From Phycisphaerales bacterium (lineage in GTDB: Bacteria > Planctomycetota > Phycisphaerae > Sedimentisphaerales > Anaerobacaceae): a DNA stretch of 64,000 nucleotides. The stretch lies in contig PMZJ01000026.1 in assembly GCA_003170415.1 (NCBI GenBank), positions 1 to 64,000 of the forward strand, read 5' to 3'. Positions 49,506-59,467 of the stretch are shown piece after piece. Below the pieces are notes generated by a model, which made no database searches, was not told where the DNA came from, and saw only the letters and a program-made list of their open reading frames with translations. Made by a program: the position numbers and the translations under genes. Numbering within the stretch: position 1 is the first letter of the stretch; the number at the start of each line of letters is the position of its first letter.

Positions 49506-49541
49506 AAAACCCCGGCCTGAAAACCGGGGTTTTGTTTTTTT
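49506..49541 (+). terminator. Intrinsic terminator of prepilin-like gene
   Basis: AAAACCCCGG-CCTGAAAA-CCGGGGTTTT then GTTTTTTT. Confidence 0.8.
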
Positions 49542-49795
49542 ATACGGCAAACATATTTCCTTCCGCCGAAGGCGATACCTCTAACGGATATTTCATTTCA
49601 AAGTCATATATTGGCCGTCAACATCTTGGGTTTGTCAGACGCCTTATAATGGTGTCAATGTCTCTATGCGTATGGCGGATAGAGGGTATATTTGTTAAAC
49701 CACTTAAACCACGAAGGAAAAATATATAGAAAACTTAGTGTCTTTGTGTCTTGGTGGCGGAAAAAATTTATACACACTTTTTTAAGGAGTCAAAA

Positions 49796-51854
49796 ATGAA
49801 CACACCCAAACAAACACCCGTACTTTGTCTGTCAGAGCATAGTTCACAACGAAGCCCGATTCTGTATCAAACCTTTATTTTTACCGTTTTTTTACTTGTG
49901 GCGAATGTTGCCGTGGCTGTTCCTGGTGATGGTTTTTGCGAATGTAACTCAGACGGAAATACTTGGCACGCCGATGACAGTAACTTTCAGGAAATACAAC
50001 TTGATTGCGCAAAAAGCGGCGACACAATCCTAATGGCACCTGGAACATATTACAGCTTCCAATACGCACCTGGATACCGTAACGACCCTGGTTTCTTTGC
50101 CGTCATTTACCCACAAGGGAGAAGCATCATTTACAAAAAAGACCCGAACTCTTCAGGCGAAGTAATCCTCTCTGGTCTTTGTTACTCCAGTGTTGGCGGA
50201 ACCGTGTTTTTCCCCCCCCTGTCAGATAATACACGGCGAAGGGAACGACTGCCAACTTATCGGCTTGACCATCTGTTGCAGTCCTCTTCCTGATGAACAT
50301 ATTGACTACATGACCCGTCCATTCTGCCCGACTTGGGTCGGAATTGCATGCTATTACTCCAGTCCTTTAATCAAGGATTGCAATCTGGTCGGCTATGACT
50401 ATGCTTTTCAATCCGGTAGGATAGATTATACCGGGATAGACATCATAAACCCAAATGGCAAGTTGGTTATCGAGTCCTGTCGTATTGCAGATTTCAATGG
50501 TTCCGGCATTACCTTTGAAGGTGATGTAACTTTCGAAGATGTAAATATAGAAATAAACAATTGCCTGCTCTCTGGTGTTCACACTGAATTCTGCGCTATC
50601 AGTATTACAGGTTACCCAACAAGAGGCACTTTACAAATCAATAATTCCACAATTTCCAATTTTGGAGGAGGTGGAATATCCGTCGCAGGAATCCCAGATG
50701 GAGTCGTTGACCTCGACCTCGAGGTCAACAGTTGCCATATTGAGGGAAATATCAACGGCCTTGGCGGAGGTATCGCATGGAGTTCTACCAATAATAATAC
50801 GATGCTTGTAAGCAGATGTAACTTAATTGGAAATGCGGCCTTCGATATGGGTGGTGGCATATATTCTACTGGTTCTATGGCCCGGATTGAGGACTGCAAC
50901 ATCATAGGCAATATAGCCGGTTACAAGGGCGGTGGAATCTATTGTAGCGGCGGCCATAGCACCATTAAAAATTGCAGAATAGAAAACAATATAGAAGGAT
51001 ATACGTCAGAAGACCCTGGCTACGGTGGCGGCGGCGTATGGGGGAGTTATGTTGACGCCAATCATTGCATAATCAGAGGGAACAAAGCTGATGGTTACGG
51101 CGGTGGCATATTTGCGTATGATGCTAATCTTATCAATTGTGTAATAAATGAAAATCAGGCCGGCGGAGAGGGCGGAGGTCTTTTAATTGACTATGAATCC
51201 TACCTGAAAAATTGCACTATAAGGAACAACGAGGCAAATGGATTGGGCGGCGGTGCTTATTTCGGAGACGGGCCGATAAACGTCACGAACTGTATTTTCT
51301 GGGGAAACGCCGACACTGAAGACACTCCCGGTTATCAGCGCCATCACCAAATCTATTGCTTATACCCATACTCAAACTCAGTAAATTTCCGCAATTGCGA
51401 TATTGAGAGAACCAGCGTCAACGCCTTCTATGTCTTCGACGACAATATAATCGACGACGAGAATAATCCTGATTTAAACATAATCGGCAACAATCTCGGT
51501 GGCAACATTCATAGTGACCCCTGCTTCGCGGACGATTATCATCTTGATGAAAACTCGCCGTGCATCAATGCCGGCAATAACAGTTATGTTGACTGGGCTT
51601 ATGATATCGACGGTGATAACAGAATCTTAAACGCTATCGTAGATATCGGGGCTGATGAGGTCAGGGGCGACGGCGGCATATATTTCCCGGACTACAATTT
51701 TGACAATTTCGTCAATTTTCTCGATTTTGCCATATTCGCCAATGCCTGGATGACTGTAAATCCTTCCATATCGCTCGACGACGACAATGACGTTGACATC
51801 GACGACCTGAAAATCTTCTGCGACCACTGGCTGACGTACACGGACAAATTCTGA
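49796..51854 (+). pseudogene. Secreted right-handed parallel beta-helix protein with C-terminal dockerin-like domain, split by a frameshift at a C8 tract
   Basis: ORFs 49751-50293 and 50190-51854 join in frame (VFFPPCQIIHGEGNDCQ) if one C is removed from 50212-50219; repeated NCxI..N/GGGI motifs; dockerin-like DYNFDNFVNFLDFAIFANAWM...DVDIDDLKIFCDHWL. Confidence 0.75.
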
Positions 51855-51936
51855 CTGGAAAAAAACTACGGATTCACCACTCCCGTTAGGGATGGCTTAC
51901 GCCAGAAGGACACAGAGAACCACGAAAATTTGTTTC

Positions 51937-52776
51937 TCATTTTTCATTCAATTGTTTACCGGATTTCTGTGGCAGATAATTTTCCGAAGAAACAACTCGT
52001 TTGCCTGTTTTTTCTTCCAGCTCGAGGCGAGCTCTTTTAGCAATGCGTCCGCCTTTTCTGCCGGCTCCTTCGTTTTCGGGCATTCCCGTAGCATTCACAC
52101 TTTCGGCAATCTGACGGGTTGAAAGTTCCGCAAGAGCGGTAAAAATCAGCTCGGCCTCACTCATATGGTCGCGCAAATTCTGCGTTTTTAGGCCCTTGAT
52201 GTTTTTGTGCTCTTTTACCGTTATGCCAGACCATTCCTTGTGAATTATATTGGTGAGAATTGCAAACTCTTCGTCTTTTGTGATTTCATGGTCTTTCCAG
52301 TAATCGGTGAGCTTGTTACGGGTCTCCTGTCCGAGCATTCGCTGCTGAATCCATTTTTCGCTTCGCCCGTGCCTTCGCCATGTTTCTCTGGCACGGTCAA
52401 GTGAGCGTGCCGGGTCGACCATCTCCTGCATTCGCTCATAACCGACTTTGGCAAGCCATAGTTTAATTGGCTCGGCCTTTGGGCTTGGAACGGATTGAAT
52501 CAGCCGTAACAGCGTTTCGGGATTGGCAACGTCAGTGAGGTATTTTTTACCATCAGCCGCCTCTAATTTCAGTCGGTGACAATTTGACACCGACTCACTT
52601 CCTTCTTTTTTGAGCCGTTCTTTCAGCTTATTCCAGTACTTTCTCGCGGTCTGAAAGTCGGGCTGCTGTATCAAGGCCTGAATAATATCCACCACCGAGA
52701 AATACCAGGTTTCGGTCTTTTCGTCAAAATGGCGGCGGATTTTGTATCCTTCAAATATGGCTAATGAGTGTGTCAT
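51937..52776 (-). CDS. BRO-N/DinD-like (DNA-damage-inducible protein D / phage antirepressor) family protein
   Basis: IRRHFDEKTETWYFSVVDIIQAL, TDVANPETLLRLIQSVPSPKAEPIKLWLAKVGYERMQE, GQETRNKLTDYWKDHEI. Confidence 0.85.
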   Translation of the reverse strand: MTHSLAIFEGYKIRRHFDEKTETWYFSVVDIIQALIQQPDFQTARKYWNKLKERLKKEGSESVSNCHRLKLEAADGKKYLTDVANPETLLRLIQSVPSPKAEPIKLWLAKVGYERMQEMVDPARSLDRARETWRRHGRSEKWIQQRMLGQETRNKLTDYWKDHEITKDEEFAILTNIIHKEWSGITVKEHKNIKGLKTQNLRDHMSEAELIFTALAELSTRQIAESVNATGMPENEGAGRKGGRIAKRARLELEEKTGKRVVSSENYLPQKSGKQLNEK

Positions 52777-52813
52777 AAGTTTCCTCTAAAAAGCTCCCGC
52801 ATCGACAGATTTC

Positions 52814-52838
52814 AACCGGTTACAATTTGTAACCAGTT
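52814..52838. promoter_or_regulatory. Palindromic operator-like site upstream of the BRO-N/DinD-like gene
   Basis: GGTTACA-ATT-TGTAACC (52818-52834), 7-bp perfect arms, with flanking AAC/GTT. Confidence 0.5.
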
Positions 52839-53159
52839 TAGACCATTTACAACAATGGCAATATAGAAATTCAGGGAGAATGAGTCAAACGTTTGTTTGA
52901 GAAAAAACGCCGGAGACAGGTTATTTACGGTTTTAGATGTATTAGCCAATAGGCGCACCGGCGAAGATGAAAAATATTAGTTTTTCTTGACAATTCACGG
53001 GCACAACCTTATTTGTCGTTATCTTTCGAGCATTTGACCGATAGTTGTAATAAGTAAGTGTAAAGTGTTAAGTGTAAAGTGCAAAGTTAAATGAATGGAT
53101 TTCCGCTTTCCGAAACGGGCTCTACGCTTCGCTTCGTGTTGCGGGAATGATAAAGGAAT

Positions 53160-55541
53160 ATGGCGAAGACAAAGACGAATCCGAGCGGTAAATCGTTGGT
53201 GATAGTAGAGTCGCCGGCGAAGTCGCGGACAATCAACAAATACCTCGGCCCCGGCTTCGAGGTCAAGGCGTCAATGGGGCATATTCGCGATTTGCCCGCG
53301 AAGGAATTCGGCGTCGATTTGGAAAAGGACTTTGAACCAACATATACGATTATGCTGGGAAAAAGCAAAGTCGTAGCCGGTCTCAAGGCGGCAGCCAAGG
53401 ACTGCAAAGACGTATATCTGGCGACTGATATGGACCGCGAGGGCGAGGCGATTGCCTGGCATTTGGCTCATATACTTGGATTACCTGAGGATAAAGTTTA
53501 TCGCGTGATATTCAACGCGATAACAAAGACGGCGATACAGCAGGCGTTTGCTAATCCGGGGCGCATCGATATCGATAAGGTTATGGCGCAGCAGGCCAGG
53601 CGCATACTCGACCGCATCGTCGGCTACCAGATAAGCCCGCTTTTATGGAAAAAGGTTGCGCGGGGTTTAAGCGCGGGGCGAGTGCAGTCGGTCGCGGTCA
53701 AAATAGTTGTCACGCGGGAGCGTGAGATACGCGGCTTCAAGCCCGATGAGTATTGGCTTATCCCTGCGGTTTTCACCACCGAATTAGGAAATCATTATAG
53801 CCAGCAGTGGCAGGATTTTATGGCCGGCGGCGAAAAGCCAGAACAGGGACCTACCATTGACCGGCAGAACAAGTGGCTTGCTGAACACAACGCCTTTAAG
53901 GCCGAGATTTATAAAATCGGCGAGGAGAAGTACAAGGCGTCGGACGACCAGCAGGCAAAGCGGATATATGAGGTCGTAAGAGACGCTAAATTCAAAGTTG
54001 AGCAGGTTGAAAAAAAGGAGTCGTCGTCCCGGCCCGGGCCGCCGTTTATTACGTCAACGCTTCAGCAGGCCGCGTCGAATCGGATGGGGTTTTCGACCAA
54101 GCGCACAATGTCGATTGCGCAGCAGTTGTATGAGGGTGTTGACCTCGGCGAGGAGATGGGGCGGCTGGGCCTGATTACGTATATGCGAACCGACAGTACG
54201 TATATATCGCCCGAGGCAATCAACGAGGCGCGCAATTTTATTCACAAGCGTTTCGGCGAGGCGTATGTGCCTGAAAAGGCGAATATGTTTGCCGACAAGA
54301 AAAACGCGCAGCAGGCGCACGAGGCGATTCGCCCGACCGACGTTGACCTTATGCCGGAGGACGTCCGTTCGCTTGTCAGCGAGGAGCAATACAGGGTTTA
54401 CGATTTGATATGGCGGCGGTTTATCGCCTGCCAGATGTCAGCGGCGAAGTGGGACGTTACGAACCTGGATATCGCAGCCGATACCTCGATTGGCAAATGC
54501 CTGTATAAAACGACGGGTCGAGCGATTGTCTTCGATGGTTTTACGAAGGTATGGTCGCCCGGCGCGTCGGTGGGTGTTGAGCAGCAGTTGCCCCTCGTCA
54601 AGGTCGGGCAGGAACTTGCGGCGGTGGATATCAAGGCCGAGCAGCATTTTACAAAGCCGCCCGCAAGATACACCGAGGCCTCATTGGTAAAGGCGCTCGA
54701 AAAGGAGGGTATCGGCAGGCCCAGCACATACGCCAGCATCATCAGCACCATCCAGGACAGGGAATACGTCGAGCAGAGGGAAAAGAAGCTCTACGCGTCG
54801 GACCTCGGCGAGGTGGTAACAGATAAGCTCGAAGAATACTTCCCCAAGGTAATGGATTTGGCGTTTACCCGGTATATGGAAGAGCAGTTGGATAAAATTG
54901 AAGAGCAGCATCTCGACTGGGTTAGTGTTTTGAATGAGTTTTACGGGCCGTTCAAGAAGAGTATCGAGACGGCGACCGCGGAGATGAAGCACGCAAAGGC
55001 GGAGACGACGCCGAGCGAATACGAATGTCCCAAGTGCGGCAAGCCGTTAGTTTATCGTTTTGGCAAAAAGGGTAAATTCCTCAGTTGTTCCGACTATCCG
55101 GAATGCAAGTTCGCCTGGCAGTGCGACAAGGAAGGCAAAATGGTCGAGCAGAAAGTCAGTGAGCATAAATGTCCCAATTGCGGCAAGCCATTAGTTCACA
55201 AAAACGGGCGATTCGGCCCGTTCCTCGGATGCAGCGATTATCCCAACTGCAAGACGATAGTTAAGGTTGATAAGGATGGCAATATCGCGCCGCCGAAACC
55301 GCCTGCTGAACCGACGGGATTGAAATGTTATAAATGCAGGGAGGGCGAGCTTGTCATCAGGCAGAGCAAGAAAGGCCCGTTTATGGGCTGCAACAGATTC
55401 CCCCGCTGCCGGACGATAGTCAGCATCAAGCAAAAGGAAAACCTGCTGAAGCTGCAATCGGAAGGCAAATGGCCTCCCAAAACGGCTGACGCCGCCGACG
55501 AACTCCTCGGCAGGAAAAAACCGGCAAAAGCCGAAAAATGA
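53160..55541 (+). CDS. topA: DNA topoisomerase I with three C-terminal zinc-finger modules
   Basis: SLVIVESPAKSRTINKYLGPGFEVKASMGHIRDLP, LITYMRTDSTYIS; three Cys4 modules. Confidence 0.97.
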   Translation: MAKTKTNPSGKSLVIVESPAKSRTINKYLGPGFEVKASMGHIRDLPAKEFGVDLEKDFEPTYTIMLGKSKVVAGLKAAAKDCKDVYLATDMDREGEAIAWHLAHILGLPEDKVYRVIFNAITKTAIQQAFANPGRIDIDKVMAQQARRILDRIVGYQISPLLWKKVARGLSAGRVQSVAVKIVVTREREIRGFKPDEYWLIPAVFTTELGNHYSQQWQDFMAGGEKPEQGPTIDRQNKWLAEHNAFKAEIYKIGEEKYKASDDQQAKRIYEVVRDAKFKVEQVEKKESSSRPGPPFITSTLQQAASNRMGFSTKRTMSIAQQLYEGVDLGEEMGRLGLITYMRTDSTYISPEAINEARNFIHKRFGEAYVPEKANMFADKKNAQQAHEAIRPTDVDLMPEDVRSLVSEEQYRVYDLIWRRFIACQMSAAKWDVTNLDIAADTSIGKCLYKTTGRAIVFDGFTKVWSPGASVGVEQQLPLVKVGQELAAVDIKAEQHFTKPPARYTEASLVKALEKEGIGRPSTYASIISTIQDREYVEQREKKLYASDLGEVVTDKLEEYFPKVMDLAFTRYMEEQLDKIEEQHLDWVSVLNEFYGPFKKSIETATAEMKHAKAETTPSEYECPKCGKPLVYRFGKKGKFLSCSDYPECKFAWQCDKEGKMVEQKVSEHKCPNCGKPLVHKNGRFGPFLGCSDYPNCKTIVKVDKDGNIAPPKPPAEPTGLKCYKCREGELVIRQSKKGPFMGCNRFPRCRTIVSIKQKENLLKLQSEGKWPPKTADAADELLGRKKPAKAEK

Positions 55542-55655
55542 CCTTACCAAAGGTTTGCCCGCGACAGGCATAATCGATTGACTTTAGCTGCGGCGAGTGA
55601 TTTAATAGTCATATCAAGCGATGAATCACCAGCGACGATAAAACGGGGTTGTCGT

Positions 55656-57047
55656 ATGCCATATAATGTTCGGATAGTCAGCACTTATCCGCCGAGGCGA
55701 TGCGGGATAGCGACGTTTTCAAAGAACCTGGCAAACGCCCTGTCGCATTTTACCAGTGAGGTGGGTCATATAAGGGTCGCCGCGATTGACAACGGCAACG
55801 GACCGTATAACATACCCGTGGACCTTGTAATTGACCAGTATAATCCGCAGTCGTGGGCGGATATGGCGGAAAGCATAATCAAAAGAGCACAGGAAGGCAG
55901 CAACCCTACGGTGGTTTTGCTCCAGCACGAATATGGCCTGGACCCCGACAAAGACGGTAACGATGCACGGGGGACGCACTATATCGAGATGGCCAAAACG
56001 TTTACCGCCGCGAAACTGACAACGGTGGTGTATTTGCACACGGTTTTGGACGACCCCGACGAACACCAAAAGGCCGTCGTGCAGGACCTTGCGAAGGTAT
56101 GTGACGGCGTGATTGTTACTACCGAAAGCGCAATCGATATACTCGAATCGGATACCTACCATATTGAGCACAGCAAGCTCAAGCACATCGACCACGGCAT
56201 AAGGATGCACAACCCGTCGCATTACGACCGGCTGGAGATAAAGAACGAATTTGGTCTTGAGCGTCAGTTTCTCGCTACGACGCTCGGATTGTTGTCGCCT
56301 GACAAGGGGCTTGAATACGGCATACGCGGGTTTGGGAGATTTCTGGAGGAATCGTGCACGCCTGAGCAGCGCAAAAGTATTCTTTACCTCATCGCGGGCG
56401 AATGCCACCCGGATTTTGTGAGAGCCGACGGCGGCGAGCCGCACAAGCGATTTCAGGCGTCTCTGGAGGTCGCGCTGGAGCAGGCGAAGGTCAGATGGTG
56501 CAGGGTCAAAGACCTGCGGGGAGCGAATCTGGAAGATTACGATGTCGTGTTTCTCGATACTTATCTCGATGAGGGAATGCTGCTGAGAATGTATGGCGCG
56601 ACCAACGTGATGGTATTGCCTTATCTGAATATGCAGCAGATATCCAGCGGGGTGCTGGCCGATACGCTCGGCTCAGGCAGGGTGGCGATTGCGACAAAAT
56701 TCAGGTACGCACGCGAGTTGATTTACTCGAACAAGCAATGCCCCGAAGGGCTGGTGATGGGGCGGTACGTCCGCGGGATTCTGGTTGACTCGATGGAGCC
56801 GTCGGTGGAGCAGATTGCCGGCGGGCTGGATTACCTGGTGTTCAACAAGCAGCGGCGATTATTTATGGAAAAGCAGGCGCACCAGCGCGGCTACCAGATG
56901 AGCTGGAACAATACCGCCTGGGCGCTGCTGCAATATATCGATTTTCTGCGGGAAGAGCACGAGATAGTAACCGGCAGGGGGATAACGTTTTCGCGGGAAA
57001 AGCCGTCGAAGTACGAGCATATCAGGCGAGCTTCCAGCGATGAGTAA
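55656..57047 (+). CDS. GT4-like glycosyltransferase
   Basis: NVRIVSTYPPRRCGIATFSKNLANAL, VVLLQHEYGLDP, LGLLSPDKGLEYGIRGF. Confidence 0.82.
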   Translation: MPYNVRIVSTYPPRRCGIATFSKNLANALSHFTSEVGHIRVAAIDNGNGPYNIPVDLVIDQYNPQSWADMAESIIKRAQEGSNPTVVLLQHEYGLDPDKDGNDARGTHYIEMAKTFTAAKLTTVVYLHTVLDDPDEHQKAVVQDLAKVCDGVIVTTESAIDILESDTYHIEHSKLKHIDHGIRMHNPSHYDRLEIKNEFGLERQFLATTLGLLSPDKGLEYGIRGFGRFLEESCTPEQRKSILYLIAGECHPDFVRADGGEPHKRFQASLEVALEQAKVRWCRVKDLRGANLEDYDVVFLDTYLDEGMLLRMYGATNVMVLPYLNMQQISSGVLADTLGSGRVAIATKFRYARELIYSNKQCPEGLVMGRYVRGILVDSMEPSVEQIAGGLDYLVFNKQRRLFMEKQAHQRGYQMSWNNTAWALLQYIDFLREEHEIVTGRGITFSREKPSKYEHIRRASSDE

Positions 57048-57073
57048 TAGCGTAAAATGCCGGAAGTTCGCGG

Positions 57074-59320
57074 CTACTTTTTATCTCGCTGGAGATAAGT
57101 GTTTCGAGACAGTATCTGTTCGATGTATTGTTTTACGGTTTCTGCATCCTTTTCGCGGCCCTGGGCGGTGAAATATTCAATCGCGTTTTGGGCCGCCTGG
57201 ACGGCGGATTCCCGCTGGCCGCTTAGTTCGAAGGTCTGGATAAGATATAAGCAGTTGTCAAGGTCGCCTGGCTGCAGCGCTACAGCTTTTTTGAAGTGTT
57301 CGGCAGCTTTGGCAAAGTCACGGTTATCAAACATGACCTTACCCATGATTGTATGCGGCTCCACTAAGTCAGGATTTCCATCGAGAAGCTGCTGGCACAG
57401 CTTTGTGAGGATGTCCAATTGTTCTGAGGCCTGCTCATCTCTGCCATCTTTTCTCAAAAGCGTCGCGTAACTGTAGCGTATCACAGGCATCTGGCTTTTG
57501 TATTGAGGGTCCGTGAACCGTTCTATAGCGGATTTATAGACGAGAAGGGCTTCGTTGGTTCTGTCGGAGTCAGTCAGGATAAGAGCTATTACCCCGTATG
57601 CCTTGACCACCACGCTCGGGTCGGCCTGACTCAGTGCCTCAAGTTTTTTTAGAGCTTTTTGGACATTTCCCTCCCAGGCATAGTTTTGCGCCTGCTCGGC
57701 GAGTTTGCGTGCCTGCTTCTCGACGTTCCGCAGAGCTACTGGCGCAAGAAGATTCTCCATGGGCGCATAGTCATCGGTCAGTACCAGTGAATTGGATTTT
57801 TTTCGCAGTTGCGATATTTCCGAGTCGTTGAGATACCAGACGCTTCTATCCACGTCAAAACCTTTGCATACGTCGGCAAGGTCGAGCTTGTGTTTGGCCG
57901 CGACAACGACAAATGTGTTGCGGTCATAGCTTTTGGTGTCTTTTTCAGAAATAACGGTAACAAATGGGAACGTCTGTTCAAGGGTATTGACCAGTGAGCC
58001 GAGAAATAACGCGCTGTCGAATGTGTCAATCAGCTCGACCATATAGATTCCGTCGTCTGTCATCAGCTCATATAGTTTGTCATTGAACTCTTTGGTGGTT
58101 AGCTGATACGGGACCGAGTAATCATTGAGGGCGTCTTCATAAATAAAATTATAATGACTGATTGGATGATTGAGGCGTTTCTTTTCGATAAGGGAATCAA
58201 TGTAATTACGTGCGTCGAGCGAAATTGTGTTTATTCTGGTTTTGGGGTCGAGCTCAAAGGCGGCGAAGGCGGCCTTTGTTACGCCGGGGTCAATTTCCGC
58301 TACGTCAACGATGCCGGCGGGCCAGAATCTTTCAAGATACCTCGGGAGGGCATACCCGCCGCCCCCGAGCACCAGAAAAAAAGGTTTATCTTTTCCTCCG
58401 GCAAAGCGGTGTGTTATCGCGGCCATTATCTGCTCGTAGGTGTATTGCAGTTTATTCGGCTCGCCTATGAGAATCTCGCTGTGAACCAGCGCATCCTGCA
58501 CGAAAATTCTTTTCTCAGGTTCGCCGCCCAAACTTTTGACGGCGACGTAACAGTAGTTTGTCTCATCCTTGTAAAGAACAACTTCTTGTGTTGTTTCTTT
58601 CAGTCCGATTGCCGCGGAAGCCCGTTGTGCCCAGTCCCATGGGCCTGCTCCAACGATTGCCCCGCCCACTAAAATTACCGCTGCCGCACGGACAGCCCAA
58701 AACCCTGCCCCGTAAAGCAGAGCCATCACAATCATAACCGCCGCGATTGCCCAGATTATGGAAATTGTGCCCATCAGTGCGATTAGGTAGTAGCCGGCGG
58801 CGAACGTGCCCGCGATGCTGCCCGCCGCGCCCCAGGCATAAATGTCGCCTACGGTTCTGCCTGTGGGGAGTCCCCTTTCGAGTGCCATTTTAGCTACCAC
58901 CGGACTGATTGTGCCCAGAAGCGCCGAGGGCAACATAAATACAACTGCAACGTGCAGCAGTATTCTTGTCGGCCAGTTAAATTGCCAAAGCCATGTCCAC
59001 CCGCCCACGAGGTTGTTTAATACGATGGTGATAAGACAGGCAACAGCGCAAATCGCGAAGAGTATAGATAGTACCTTAATGGGTCTGAATCGGTCGGCGA
59101 GCCGTCCGCCGGTATAGTTACCGATGGTGATGCCCGCCAGGACGACGCCTATGACGCTGGTCCAGGTGTAAAGCGATGAGCCAAGGAAACGGGCGATGAT
59201 GCGCCCAGCGACAAGCTCCAGCACCATAATACAGAAGCTCGATATGAACACCGTCGCACAGGGGATAAACAGATATTTCAGTGTTCTTGATACTGACGAA
59301 TCCGCCTTTATTTCGCTCAT
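57074..59320 (-). CDS. Membrane spermidine synthase-like protein with C-terminal TPR repeats
   Basis: Multi-TM (MVLELVAGRIIARFLGSSLYTWTSVIGVVLAGITIGNYTGG), FFLVLGGGGYALPRYLERFWPAGIVDVAEIDPGVTKAA, TPR tail. ATG placed at 59320. Confidence 0.87.
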   Translation of the reverse strand: MSEIKADSSVSRTLKYLFIPCATVFISSFCIMVLELVAGRIIARFLGSSLYTWTSVIGVVLAGITIGNYTGGRLADRFRPIKVLSILFAICAVACLITIVLNNLVGGWTWLWQFNWPTRILLHVAVVFMLPSALLGTISPVVAKMALERGLPTGRTVGDIYAWGAAGSIAGTFAAGYYLIALMGTISIIWAIAAVMIVMALLYGAGFWAVRAAAVILVGGAIVGAGPWDWAQRASAAIGLKETTQEVVLYKDETNYCYVAVKSLGGEPEKRIFVQDALVHSEILIGEPNKLQYTYEQIMAAITHRFAGGKDKPFFLVLGGGGYALPRYLERFWPAGIVDVAEIDPGVTKAAFAAFELDPKTRINTISLDARNYIDSLIEKKRLNHPISHYNFIYEDALNDYSVPYQLTTKEFNDKLYELMTDDGIYMVELIDTFDSALFLGSLVNTLEQTFPFVTVISEKDTKSYDRNTFVVVAAKHKLDLADVCKGFDVDRSVWYLNDSEISQLRKKSNSLVLTDDYAPMENLLAPVALRNVEKQARKLAEQAQNYAWEGNVQKALKKLEALSQADPSVVVKAYGVIALILTDSDRTNEALLVYKSAIERFTDPQYKSQMPVIRYSYATLLRKDGRDEQASEQLDILTKLCQQLLDGNPDLVEPHTIMGKVMFDNRDFAKAAEHFKKAVALQPGDLDNCLYLIQTFELSGQRESAVQAAQNAIEYFTAQGREKDAETVKQYIEQILSRNTYLQRDKK

Positions 59321-59467
59321 AGAGAAACCTTTCAAAACCGGCAAAACGCAACTGGGTTTATGCCTAATCCAAAAGGATAATAATAAACTATTTGGCTGTT
59401 TTAGGAAATCAATAATCCCCCGACAGGATTGCATATTGCGGCCTAATGTGTTATAAGCACGAGAATT

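Noticed and set aside
51937-52776. BRO-N/DinD-like gene as evidence of a prophage
   Set aside because: No phage structural, integrase or lysis genes nearby; such genes also occur as solitary chromosomal genes.
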